From assembly GCF_003044445.1 (NCBI RefSeq), contig NZ_POWX01000002.1:1-64000 (forward strand): 64,000 nucleotides of DNA. The letters run 5' to 3'. The notes below the pieces were generated by a model. The model was given only the letters and a program-made list of their open reading frames with translations. It ran no database searches and was not told the origin of the DNA. This DNA comes from Neisseria mucosa (GTDB lineage: Bacteria > Pseudomonadota > Gammaproteobacteria > Burkholderiales > Neisseriaceae). This document shows, piece by piece, positions 32,719-41,414 of this stretch. The translations under genes and the position numbers were made by a program. The stretch's first letter is position 1, and the number at the start of each line of letters is the position of its first letter.

Positions 32719-33937
32719 GAGACCTTTGCAAAAAAGCCCTTCCCCCGACAACCGCAACCCCAAAACAGGTTTTCGGCTATTTTCCTCCCCCAATACCTTC
32801 TGATTTTACCCAAATGCCCCCTTAATCCTCCCCAGACGCCCCATAATCAGGCATCCGGGCCACCTTTTAGGCGCAAACAGGCACACTTAGCCTGTTGGCC
32901 GCTTTCAACAGGTTCAAACACATCGCCTTCAGATGGCTTTGCGCACTCACTTTAATCAGCCCGAAATAGGCTGCCCGGGCGTAGCGGAATTTACGGTGCA
33001 GCGTACCAAAGCTTTGTTCGACCACATAACGGGTCTTCGACAAATATCGGTTGCGCTTCGTCTGCCCCCCGTCAGCGGACGGTTGCGGTGGGCTTTGCGC
33101 ATAATGCCGTCCGGCAACCGATGCTCTTTCAGATGTTGCCGGTTTTCCTCACTGTCGTAGCCTTTGTCGGCATAGACGGCCGTACCTTCGGCAATGCCTT
33201 CCAACAAAGGCGACAGGTGGTTGCACTCATGGGTATTGGCGGGAGTGATGTGCAGTTTCTCGATATAACCTTCCTCATCGGTACGGGTATGTTGTTTGTA
33301 ACTGAGTTTGTAGAGGCCGTTTTTCTTTGTCCAACGGGCATCTTTATCTTTACTCGGTGTGGTTTGGCCGCTGACTTGTCCTTCTTCATCGACTTCTATG
33401 ACCTGACGCTGTTTGCTGCCGGCGGTTTGAATAATGGTGGCGTCAATGACGGCGGCGGATGCTTTCTCTACTTTTAAGCCTTTTTCGGTCAGTTGGCGGT
33501 TAATCAGTTCCAGCAATTCGGACAGGGTGTTGTCTTGCGCCAGCCAGTTGCGGTAGCGGCATAAGGTACTGTAATCGGGGATGCTCAGTTCGTCAAAACG
33601 GCAAAACAGGTTGAAATCGATGCGGGTGATGAGGCTGTGTTCGAGCTCGGGATCGGAGAGGCTGTGCCATTGGCCGAGCAGGACGGCTTTGAACATGGAC
33701 AGCAGTGGATAGGCGGGACGGCCGCGGTGGTCTCGAAGGTAACGGGTTCTTTGACGATTCAGGTACTGTTCGATCGGCTGCCAATCAATCACTTGATCTA
33801 ATTTCAATAGTGGGAAGCGGTCGATGTGTTTGGCGATCATGGCTTGGGCGGTTTGCCGGAAGAAGGTACTCATGAGAAATCCCCTAAATGTCTTGGTGGG
33901 AATTTAGGGGATTTTGGGGGGATTTTGCAAAGGTCTC
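32719..33937 (-). mobile_element. IS5-family (IS1106-like) insertion sequence
   Basis: A 1219-bp element bounded by perfect inverted GAGACCTTTGCAAAA (32719) and TTTTGCAAAGGTCTC (ending 33937). It carries one transposase gene on the minus strand. No clear target duplication is visible, and about 15 bases of the host orfA are missing at the junction, suggesting a later deletion or a chimeric insertion. Confidence 0.88.
32867..33873 (-). pseudogene. IS1106-like transposase, frameshifted in a G-tract
   Basis: The frame begins MSTFFRQTAQAMIAKHIDRF and carries the DDE-type core of IS5 transposases (AVIDATIIQTAG with the first Asp, AVYADKGYDSEENR with the second). At a six-G run (33065-33070 on the plus strand as Cs) the frame changes. 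The true continuation QTKRNRYLSKTRYVVEQSFG, then LIKVSAQSHLKAMCLNLL, including the last catalytic Glu, is intact in the next frame down to the stop at 32867. Adding one G restores a protein of about 335 residues. The 305-residue reading with a garbled tail is therefore inactive. Confidence 0.82.
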
Positions 33938-33939
33938 AA

Positions 33940-34038
33940 TCTAGTTATATGCGCGCAAAGGTTGCCTACCTAAAGAAGTTAAAAGCCCTCAGCCAAAAGC
34001 AGACCGAAAAGGACAAAGCCAAACCGTCCAAACACTGA
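33940..34038 (+). pseudogene. IS3 orfA remnant, 3' part
   Basis: SYMRAKVAYLKKLKALSQKQ and the tail KDKAKPSKH match the C terminus of OrfA at 97-447 almost exactly. It continues from the right end of the IS5-like insertion. An apparent open frame from 33826 crosses the junction and is not a real gene. Confidence 0.8.
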
Positions 34039-34330
34039 GGGCGCAACACCCGCTCAAATACCTGCTGCACATCGCAAACCTGCCCAAAAGCAGCTTTTAC
34101 TACCACCATCAAGACCGACCCGACCCCGATGAAGCCCTATCGCCGAAATCTATGAACAGCATAAAGGGCACTACGGACAAAGGCGCATTGCCACAATATT
34201 GGGTTGGAACCGAAAAAAGTGACACGATTGATGAAGTAGATAGATGATTGTATGGACTACTACAACCAGGAGCGGTGCAGTTTGACATTGAAAAAGCTGA
34301 GTTCTATCGCACGCAGAACTCAGCTTACAC
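34037..34330 (+). pseudogene. IS3 orfB remnant with internal deletion
   Basis: The start (LRAQHPLKYLLHIANL) and YHHQDRPDPDEA are followed by EIYEQHKGHYGQRRIATILGWN and a stop. Shortly afterwards the C-terminal end of an IS3 transposase appears (DYYNQERCSLTLKKLSS). Most of the integrase core, with the DDE residues, is missing. Confidence 0.75.
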
Positions 34331-34425
34331 AAGGCGTCTGAATAAGTTTTTATGAGCATCCAATATTTGGAGACCGGTTTAAAACTGAAATTATTTTTCA
34401 GACGATCTTTCTACTTTTGAGACAG

Positions 34426-36000
34426 TTAGAAAACCGCCTGCAACACCAAATAAGAGATCACGGACAACACTGCAGCTGCGGGCAATGTAATCACCCAAGC
34501 CAAACCAATCGGTTTCATCAGTTTCCAGTTGGCATTGCGATTAACCAAACCGATACCTAAAACCGCGCCAACTAAAATATGGGTACTCGATACGGGCAAA
34601 CCCATGAGGGATGCTGCCATAACGACGGCTGCAGCGGAAAGTTCGGCAGCAAAACCGGAAGCAGGGTGCATTTCCGCCAAGCTGGTTCCGACGGTTTTGA
34701 TAACCTCTTTACCGACAAACCATAATCCGACAATCAGTGCGATGCCGAAGGTCAGCATAGCGATAGGCGGGACAGCGTTTTGCGCGGTAATACTGTTGGT
34801 ACGCAATGCATCCATAATGGCGGCAAACGGCCCGATGGCGTTGGCAATATCGTTCGCTCCATGGCTGAATGCAAAACCACAGGCAGTGAAGACCTGCATC
34901 CAAGAAAATATTTGAAAAGTAGATTTATCAAGATCTTTGCGCTTAATGCTTTTGGCAAATACAAACGTCGCCATCCAAATTGCCGCACCGACCATAAAGA
35001 TAATCAGAAAACTGTTGACATTACTCATGCCCAAATGCAGATTGTTCAATCCTTTGAAAATCAGCATCGCTGCAATCATCATACCGCCTATCGAGCCGAT
35101 AAAGGGGACCCAAGAATGAAGTGCTTTATAGGAATCAATATCGTTTTTACGATTATCTAATTCATATAACCCGCGATAATAGTCGGACTGTAATTCGGAA
35201 GGTTCGAAATCAGGTTCATCGTAAATCTGCGCATCGTGTGCTACTTTGGTAGCATATTCGACTTTTTCAGTTTCGTTCAGAGCTTCAAAGAAAAGACGAT
35301 GTTGCTCTTTGTATGCTTTCTTTTCCTGTTTGATGGTTTTGAGGGTTCCTTCTGCCCAATCGTTGTAATCTAATACATTTTTCTTAATACGGGAGAAAAC
35401 GAGGTAGGAAACCAATCCGCCCAGCATTGGCGACAGTACCCATGAAAGGGCAATCTCTCCAAGCTTGCCCCATTGGATAAGCGTACCCGCATCAATTTTG
35501 TGCATAAACGCCATACACAAAGCACTACCGACAATACCACCAATAATGGCGTGGGTAGTCGACACCGGCAGCCCCTTACGAGAAGCAAACAAAAGCCATA
35601 ATGCCGCTGCCAAAAGCGCGGACATCATAATGAAGACGAATTGCATGGGTTGCAAATCCAACCCGTTTAAATCTACGATACCTTTACGAATAGTATCTGT
35701 AACCTCACCGCCCGCGATAACGGCTCCACTGACTTCGAATATAGCGGCAATCAAAAGTGCCTGCGGAATGGTCAGCGTACCGGATCCGACACTGGTTCCG
35801 AACGAGTTGGCAATATCGTTGCCACCGACGTTAAATGCCATAAATACGCCGAACATCGTAGCAATGATGAAAAGTATAGGATTGTTGTAATGGGTATACC
35901 CCAGACCCCAATAAATAAAATAGCCGACCATGCCTACCAGCATAGCGGCAAAAGCGGCGTTAATAAGCTTCAAGTTCGCACTCGGTTGAGTTTGAGCCAT
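34426..36000 (-). CDS. pitA: PiT-family inorganic phosphate transporter
   Basis: A 524-residue inner membrane protein of the PiT family, taking up phosphate (or metal-phosphate) with a cation. The start MAQTQPSANLK follows AAAGGAAAAC; the longer reading to 36102 is unsupported. The two inverted repeats each carry the family signature: GVFMAFNVGGNDIANSFGTSVG near residue 60 and FAFSHGANDIANAIGPFAA near residue 385. A soluble loop of about 120 residues (around 210-320) separates the halves. It is divergent from anmK. Phosphate is the expected substrate; the gene symbol is by homology. Confidence 0.88.
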   Translation of the reverse strand: MAQTQPSANLKLINAAFAAMLVGMVGYFIYWGLGYTHYNNPILFIIATMFGVFMAFNVGGNDIANSFGTSVGSGTLTIPQALLIAAIFEVSGAVIAGGEVTDTIRKGIVDLNGLDLQPMQFVFIMMSALLAAALWLLFASRKGLPVSTTHAIIGGIVGSALCMAFMHKIDAGTLIQWGKLGEIALSWVLSPMLGGLVSYLVFSRIKKNVLDYNDWAEGTLKTIKQEKKAYKEQHRLFFEALNETEKVEYATKVAHDAQIYDEPDFEPSELQSDYYRGLYELDNRKNDIDSYKALHSWVPFIGSIGGMMIAAMLIFKGLNNLHLGMSNVNSFLIIFMVGAAIWMATFVFAKSIKRKDLDKSTFQIFSWMQVFTACGFAFSHGANDIANAIGPFAAIMDALRTNSITAQNAVPPIAMLTFGIALIVGLWFVGKEVIKTVGTSLAEMHPASGFAAELSAAAVVMAASLMGLPVSSTHILVGAVLGIGLVNRNANWKLMKPIGLAWVITLPAAAVLSVISYLVLQAVF

Positions 36001-36172
36001 GGAAGTTTTCCTTTGGAAATACGAAAGTTGGCAGATTCGGAATCTCTGTCTAATTGTAACCTTTTTACAATCTTTCTTGAAATATTTCTTTATCTCCTCC
36101 ACTCCTGAATCCGAATAAAACCTAAAACAGCGTTACAATGTTTCTTTTTGCCTACTTCAAAATCATAATTTT

Positions 36173-37273
36173 ATGAATATCCGAAACTATATCGGCATTA
36201 TGTCCGGCACCAGCATGGATGGTGCGGACGCAGTTTTAATCCGCATGGAAGGCAGTCGATGGCTGGAAGCTGTCTCCCACGCATTTATCCCCTATTCAGA
36301 CGACCTTAGGCATGATTTGCTGGATTTGCAAAATATCGGCAACAATGAACTGCACCGCAGTATGCTGCTATCTCAAAAACTAAGCCGCCTTTACGCAGAT
36401 ACGGTTTCTTTACTGCTAAAACAAACCAACCTACAAGCCCACGATATTGCCGCCATTGGCTGCCACGGACAGACTGTCCGCCATGCCCCTGAAGCAGGAT
36501 ACAGCATACAACTTGCCGATCTACCGCTTTTGGCACATCTGACCGGCATCTTTACCATCGGCGATTTCCGCAGCAGGGATTTAGCGGCAGGCGGACAAGG
36601 CGCCCCTCTTGTTCCCGCATTCCATCAAGCTTTATTCCAAAGCGACTCTGAGACACGCGTTGTTTTGAATATCGGCGGTATTTCCAACATCAGCGTCCTA
36701 CCAAATTCTTCTCCGGCATTCGGCTTTGACACTGGCCCGGGCAATATGCTGTCCGATGCATGGATGCAAGCTGTTTGGCAACGTCCTTATGACAAAGACG
36801 GCTTAATTGCGGCAACAGGAACCGTTTTACCCGATCTACTAACCCGTCTGCTTGACCACCCATATTTTTCCTCTCCATATCCCAAAAGTACCGGACGTGA
36901 ATTATTTTCATTGGATTGGTTGAAAGGTCGTCTGAAAGGTGGTGAAAAACCGGAAGATATTTTGCGAACTTTACTAAAGTTTACTGCCCAAACGATTTAT
37001 GATGCGACCATCTCGGCCGCTCCTGATGTTTGCAATCTTTATGTTTGTGGAGGAGGTATCCGCAATCCCGTTTTAATGGAAGATTTGCACCAACTTTTTT
37101 CCTCTACCACGAAATTACATAGTACAGCAGCACTCAACCTTGATCCGCAATGGGTCGAAGCCGCTGCCTTCGGTTGGCTTGCCGCCTGTTGGATGAATAA
37201 AATTCCAAGCAGTCCACACCATGCGACAGGGGCAGAAAAATCCTGTATTTTGGGTGCAGGATATTATCCTTAA
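36173..37273 (+). CDS. anmK: Anhydro-N-acetylmuramic acid kinase
   Basis: A 366-residue cytoplasmic kinase of the ASKHA fold that opens and phosphorylates anhydro-MurNAc from recycled peptidoglycan, giving MurNAc-6-P. The N-terminal MSGTSMDGADAVLIRMEGS is the phosphate-binding signature. GCHGQTVRHAPE, FRSRDLAAGGQGAPLVPAFH and GFDTGPGNMLSDAW complete the family set. An in-frame DUS encodes KGRLKGGEK near residue 252. Terminated by a stem-loop shared with ccoP. Confidence 0.95.
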   Translation: MNIRNYIGIMSGTSMDGADAVLIRMEGSRWLEAVSHAFIPYSDDLRHDLLDLQNIGNNELHRSMLLSQKLSRLYADTVSLLLKQTNLQAHDIAAIGCHGQTVRHAPEAGYSIQLADLPLLAHLTGIFTIGDFRSRDLAAGGQGAPLVPAFHQALFQSDSETRVVLNIGGISNISVLPNSSPAFGFDTGPGNMLSDAWMQAVWQRPYDKDGLIAATGTVLPDLLTRLLDHPYFSSPYPKSTGRELFSLDWLKGRLKGGEKPEDILRTLLKFTAQTIYDATISAAPDVCNLYVCGGGIRNPVLMEDLHQLFSSTTKLHSTAALNLDPQWVEAAAFGWLAACWMNKIPSSPHHATGAEKSCILGAGYYP

Positions 37274-37408
37274 ATATGTCTCTCTAATTTTATTAGGTAC
37301 TTTACTATCCCATGGCAACCATAAGAAAATCGCCCTTCTCTATCTACATTTGAAATGAAATAAAGAAAGAAATTAAACCGCTACAACAACATATGGTTTA
37401 ATCATAAA

Positions 37409-37437
37409 AAAACGCACCTTATTAAAAGGTGCGTTTT
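37409..37437. terminator. Bidirectional intrinsic terminator (anmK / ccoP)
   Basis: A perfect 12-bp stem AAAACGCACCTT / AAGGTGCGTTTT with a five-base loop and T-runs on both strands. Confidence 0.92.
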
Positions 37438-37449
37438 AATTTCTACGAT

Positions 37450-38814
37450 TTAGAATTTAGCGCCGGATTGGTTGGCCATATAGTCAACCGCAGCTTTGAC
37501 TTCGTCATCGCTCAGACTTGAGTTACCGCCTTTTGCCGGCATGGAATTGAAGCCTTCAATCGCGTGTTTGTGCAGGGTATCTTTACCTTGTTTGATACGC
37601 GGAGCCCAATCGTCTTTTTTACCGACAACCGGAGCGCCCGGGATGTTACCGCCGTGGCACGCTTTACAGTTGGCTTCAAAAACAGCTTTACCGTCTACTT
37701 TGGCAGAAGAAGCGTCTGCTTTTTCTACCGGCTTGGCTTCGGCAGGAGTGGCCGCCTTTGCATCAGCTGCTGAAGCTGCTTTTTCAGCTTGTGCAGGTGC
37801 GGACGCAGATGAAGCGGCAGCGGATGAAGCGGCAGCAGAAGCAGGTGCCGGTGCGGGAGCAGGTTCGGCTTTTTTCACAGGCGCTTTGCCGTCTTTGTTG
37901 GACAGACCCCATACATACGCAGTCATGATGTGGAGTTTGTCTTTATCCAAGAAACGACCCCAAGCCGGCATTTGACTGTGTCGGCCGTTGGTGATGGTTT
38001 CGATAATCGATTTTTGAGTACCGCCCCACAACCATACGTCATCGGTCAGGTTCGGACCCAGTCCTTGGATACCTTGACCTTTATCGCCGTGACAGGTAAA
38101 GCAGTTTGCCGGAGGACCGCTGAACAATGCTTTACCGCGTTCTGCACGCTCTTCATCGTATTGGTCCTTAGGTTTGGACAAGGACATGACATAGTTTGCC
38201 ACATCTTTTACGCGTTCTTCACCCAGTGCAGGACCCCATGCAGCCATTTGTGCCGTACGGCCTTTTTCAATGGTCTCATGGATTTTCTCAGGTTCGCCGC
38301 CCCACAGCCAGTCGGTGTCGGTCAAATTCGGGAAGCCTTTAGAACCTTTGGCATCAGAACCGTGACATTGGATACAGTAGGTATTGAAGAGGTTTTGACC
38401 GATGGCGCGTGCTTCAGGATCTTTTGCCACTTGCTCAATCGGCATTTTGGCAAATTTGGCATAAACTTTGCCGTACTCTTGATCGGCTTTAGCCATTTCT
38501 TTCTCGTATTGTCCCTTGCTGCTCCATTTCCACTGACCTTTATAATCGCCTAAACCCGGATACATAATCAGGTAGCCGATACCGAACAACCAAGTGCAGA
38601 CATACAGCCAAAACCACCAACGCGGCAACGGGTTGTTGTATTCTTCAATACCGTCCCATTCATGGCCTGTCGTTTTGACTTCTTCGCCCTTTTTCGGACG
38701 TTTCACAACGTTTTGGGAAAGCAGCAGCCATGCCAAACCGATAAAGCTAAGCACGACAATAACTGCAATGTATATATTCCAGAAATTGCTGGTAAATTGG
38801 GATGTTGTGTTCAT
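37450..38814 (-). CDS. ccoP: cbb3-type cytochrome c oxidase subunit III, three-heme form
   Basis: A 454-residue diheme-plus-one electron-input subunit. Two N-terminal membrane helices (about residues 11-33 and 67-86) are followed by two cytochrome c domains with CIQCH (147-151) and CFTCH (238-242). An alanine/proline-rich linker (about 312-372) leads to a third c domain with CKACH (383-387). Most CcoP proteins have only the first two hemes. The third domain is known from N. gonorrhoeae, where it serves electron transfer toward nitrite reductase, and is cut off by a stop codon in N. meningitidis. Here it is open and complete. Last gene of ccoNOQP. Confidence 0.95.
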   Translation of the reverse strand: MNTTSQFTSNFWNIYIAVIVVLSFIGLAWLLLSQNVVKRPKKGEEVKTTGHEWDGIEEYNNPLPRWWFWLYVCTWLFGIGYLIMYPGLGDYKGQWKWSSKGQYEKEMAKADQEYGKVYAKFAKMPIEQVAKDPEARAIGQNLFNTYCIQCHGSDAKGSKGFPNLTDTDWLWGGEPEKIHETIEKGRTAQMAAWGPALGEERVKDVANYVMSLSKPKDQYDEERAERGKALFSGPPANCFTCHGDKGQGIQGLGPNLTDDVWLWGGTQKSIIETITNGRHSQMPAWGRFLDKDKLHIMTAYVWGLSNKDGKAPVKKAEPAPAPAPASAAASSAAASSASAPAQAEKAASAADAKAATPAEAKPVEKADASSAKVDGKAVFEANCKACHGGNIPGAPVVGKKDDWAPRIKQGKDTLHKHAIEGFNSMPAKGGNSSLSDDEVKAAVDYMANQSGAKF

Positions 38815-38844
38815 TCTTTTGCTCCGTGATCACGGACTAAACTG

Positions 38845-39012
38845 TTATCGCCCGTCTTTTTCAGACGACTCTTTATCATCATTTTCGAAAATACTGTTGG
38901 CAGCATCATCGTAGTTCTTTTTATTACGTCGATTAAAAACAATATAAAGCACTAAGATGAAGCTGATAAAAACCCAAACAGTGAAGAGCGAGCGAGCCCA
39001 GTTTGCGTCCAT
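38845..39012 (-). CDS. ccoQ: cbb3-type cytochrome oxidase subunit CcoQ
   Basis: A 55-residue protein read directly from the sequence between ccoO and ccoP: MDANWARSLFTVWVFISFIL opens it. One membrane helix (about residues 9-27) is followed by FNRRNKKNYDDAANSIFEND and an acidic tail. Small single-helix proteins at this position are CcoQ, which stabilises the oxidase. The last codons (ESSEK) come from an in-frame DUS. It starts four bases before the ccoO stop region and ends 30 bases before ccoP. Confidence 0.88.
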   Translation of the reverse strand: MDANWARSLFTVWVFISFILVLYIVFNRRNKKNYDDAANSIFENDDKESSEKDGR

Positions 39013-39016
39013 GATG

Positions 39017-39628
39017 TTACCTTACGTTTTTCAATGCCAAGCCTAAGCCTTGCAGGTATGCAATCACCGCATCCAGCTCTGATTTGTCTGCCAAAGCTTC
39101 AGGAGCTTTGGCAATCTCTTCATCGCTGTAAGGCGTACCGACTTTACGCAGGGCTTTCATATGCGCTACGGTTGCTTCGGCATCAACTTTGTTGCGGGCA
39201 AGCCATGGGAAAGCAGGCATATTGGACTCCGGCACAACGTCGCGCGGATTCAGCAGGTGGATGCGGTGCCATTCGTCGGAATAGCGACCGCCCACACGAG
39301 CCAAATCCGGACCGGTACGTTTGGAACCCCATTGGAACGGATGGTCATAAACAGACTCACCGGCAACGGAGTAGTGACCGTAACGTTCGGTTTCTGCACG
39401 GAACGGACGAATCATTTGAGAGTGACAGTTGTAACAACCCTCGCGGATATAGATGTCGCGACCAGCCACTTGCAAAGCGTTATAAGGTTTCACACCTTCA
39501 ATAGGCTGGGTTACAGCCTTGGAGAAGAACAGCGGCACGGCTTCAATCAACAGACCTACGCTGACTACAAGCAGGGTAAATACAATCAGGACGCCGACTT
39601 TTTCTTCAGCTAATTGTTGTAATTTCAT
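39017..39628 (-). CDS. ccoO: cbb3-type cytochrome c oxidase subunit II
   Basis: A 203-residue monoheme cytochrome c. A single N-terminal membrane anchor (about residues 11-33) is followed by the heme site EGCYNCHSQMIRP (Cys65, Cys68, His69). ESNMPAFPWLARN supplies the methionine ligand region. It passes electrons from CcoP to the CcoN heme-copper centre. Second gene of ccoNOQP, 23 bases after ccoN. Confidence 0.96.
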   Translation of the reverse strand: MKLQQLAEEKVGVLIVFTLLVVSVGLLIEAVPLFFSKAVTQPIEGVKPYNALQVAGRDIYIREGCYNCHSQMIRPFRAETERYGHYSVAGESVYDHPFQWGSKRTGPDLARVGGRYSDEWHRIHLLNPRDVVPESNMPAFPWLARNKVDAEATVAHMKALRKVGTPYSDEEIAKAPEALADKSELDAVIAYLQGLGLALKNVR

Positions 39629-39651
39629 TTTGGTAGCCTTTTCTTATGTTT

Positions 39652-41085
39652 TTAGTGGTGCTGGGTTTGAGACACCGCGGGAATCTCGGCATCAACCGCT
39701 TTGCCACTGATGGCTGTACGGTAAACGTTGTATGCCATGATACACATACCGCTCAGGTACAGCAGGCCGCCGGTGAAACGAATCATGTAGTAAGGCATGG
39801 TGCGTTTAACTGACTCTACAAACGAATAAGTCAAAGTACCGTCAGCGTTCAGAGAACCCCACATCAGACCTTGCAATACACCGGCAATCCACATGGCGGC
39901 GATATACAGAACCACGCCGATGGTCGCAATCCAGAAGTGTGCTTCTACCAATTTGGTGCTGTACATTTCATTTTTACCGAACAGACGCGGAATCATGTAG
40001 TACACGGAACCAATGGTCACAAAGCCTACCCAGCCCAAAGCGCCGGCATGAACGTGTGCGACAGTCCAGTCAGTGTAGTGGCTCAAAGCATTGACGGTTT
40101 TGATGGACATCATCGGACCTTCGAAGGTAGACATACCGTAGAAGGACAGAGAAACGATCAAGAATTTCAAGATAGGGTCGGTACGCAGTTTGTCCCATGC
40201 GCCGGACAAGGTCATGATACCGTTGATCATACCGCCCCAAGAAGGTGCGAACAGAATCAGGGACAACACCATACCCAAAGACTGGGTCCAGTCAGGCAGA
40301 GCGGTATAGTGCAAGTGGTGGGAACCTGCCCACATATAGGTAAAAATCAAAGCCCAGAAGTGGACGACGGACAGGCGGTAAGAATAAACCGGACGGCCTG
40401 CTTGTTTCGGTACGAAGTAGTACATCATACCCAAGAAGCCCGCAGTCAGGAAAAAGCCCACCGCGTTATGACCGTACCACCATTGAACCATCGCATCGAT
40501 CGCACCGGCGTACACAGGGTAAGATTTCATCAGACCGGCAGGGATGCTGATGTTATTGACGATGTGCAACAGTGCGACAGCCAAGATGAAGCCGCCGTAG
40601 AACCAGTTGGCAACGTAGATGTGTTTGATTTTACGTTTGGCAATCGTACCGAAGAATACGATGGCGTAAGCAATCCAAACCAAAGCGATCAGGATGTCGA
40701 TAGGCCATTCCAATTCAGCATACTCTTTAGCTTGGGTATAACCCAAAGGCAGGCTGACGACTGCGCTAACGATAACCGCCTGCCAACCCCAGAAGGTAAA
40801 TGCCGGCAGCCAACCGCCAAACAGACGTGCATTACAGGTACGTTGAACAACGTAGTATGATGTACCCATCAGACCGCAACCGCCGAACGCAAAAATTACT
40901 GCGTTAGTGTGCAACGGACGCAGACGGCCGAAGTGGAACCAGGGGCCGACATCTGATAAATCGAGGGCGGGGGCAAACAATTGGGCGGCGACAATGACGC
41001 CGACCAACATGCCCACAATGCCCCAAACTACGGTCATGATGGCGAACTGGCGCACCACTTTGTAGTTATAAGTTTGTGTGTCCAT
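39652..41085 (-). CDS. ccoN: cbb3-type cytochrome c oxidase subunit I
   Basis: A 477-residue catalytic subunit with 12 or so membrane helices holding heme b, heme b3 and CuB; it reduces O2 with high affinity. MDTQTYNYKVVRQF was chosen as start because GGAGA lies seven bases upstream of this ATG rather than of the ATG four codons earlier. WWYGHNAVGFFLTAGFLG and WAGSHHLHYTALPDW carry the CuB histidines and HYTDWTVAHVHAGALGWVG heme ligands. Lead gene of ccoNOQP; an FNR-like site lies upstream. Confidence 0.96.
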   Translation of the reverse strand: MDTQTYNYKVVRQFAIMTVVWGIVGMLVGVIVAAQLFAPALDLSDVGPWFHFGRLRPLHTNAVIFAFGGCGLMGTSYYVVQRTCNARLFGGWLPAFTFWGWQAVIVSAVVSLPLGYTQAKEYAELEWPIDILIALVWIAYAIVFFGTIAKRKIKHIYVANWFYGGFILAVALLHIVNNISIPAGLMKSYPVYAGAIDAMVQWWYGHNAVGFFLTAGFLGMMYYFVPKQAGRPVYSYRLSVVHFWALIFTYMWAGSHHLHYTALPDWTQSLGMVLSLILFAPSWGGMINGIMTLSGAWDKLRTDPILKFLIVSLSFYGMSTFEGPMMSIKTVNALSHYTDWTVAHVHAGALGWVGFVTIGSVYYMIPRLFGKNEMYSTKLVEAHFWIATIGVVLYIAAMWIAGVLQGLMWGSLNADGTLTYSFVESVKRTMPYYMIRFTGGLLYLSGMCIMAYNVYRTAISGKAVDAEIPAVSQTQHH

Positions 41086-41143
41086 GAGAGTCTCCATGAA
41101 TTATGGGAATAAAAATTTTTTATCTCACTTTGCCGTATGCATT

Positions 41144-41157
41144 TTGAAAAAACGCAA
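41144..41157 (-). promoter_or_regulatory. Candidate FNR-type site upstream of ccoN
   Basis: On the minus strand TTGCG-TTTT-TTCAA, keeping the outer TTG/CAA of the TTGAT-N4-ATCAA consensus. A GATAAA -10-like sequence lies about 26 bases downstream of its centre, the spacing of a class II activator site near -41.5. Oxygen-limited induction of cbb3 oxidase genes by FNR is well known. The match is partial, so this is a proposal. The remaining DNA to 41414 is AT-rich with no gene. Confidence 0.4.
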
Positions 41158-41414
41158 TAAGGGCTAAGTTTAAATTTTTCTAAATTTAACATATAAGACA
41201 AGCCTAGCCAAGCGGAATTACATTTCACACCATATGGCCACACCATCGATTTTTTATATTTTTTACTTTATAATCATAATTTTATTTAAAAACCCTCCTA
41301 ATAGTACTACTTTATTTTTTCAAGCCTCCCTTTTGAATGAGGCTTTATTGATATAAATTAAATTGCATAACTTGACTTCCATATTCATAAAATTTAACAA
41401 ATGTACCAATAGTC

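Larger units (their letters stand above)
32424..34381 (+). mobile_element. Decayed IS3-family element, interrupted by an IS5-family element
   Basis: The left end (AACTGCACCCCAAAAGTTGG, 32426) and a worn right end near 34350-34381 bound a copy of the same IS3-type element seen at the window start. Its orfA (from 32481) has a stop after ten codons and frameshifts. The IS5-like insertion at 32719-33937 splits orfA. orfB is reduced to its first 50 or so codons (34037-34227) and its last 25 or so (around 34245-34330), with a large internal deletion. It is not functional. Confidence 0.8.

Noticed and set aside
33826..34038. A 70-codon plus-strand frame across the IS5 right end
   Set aside because: It is a chimera of IS5 end sequence and the 3' part of the broken IS3 orfA.
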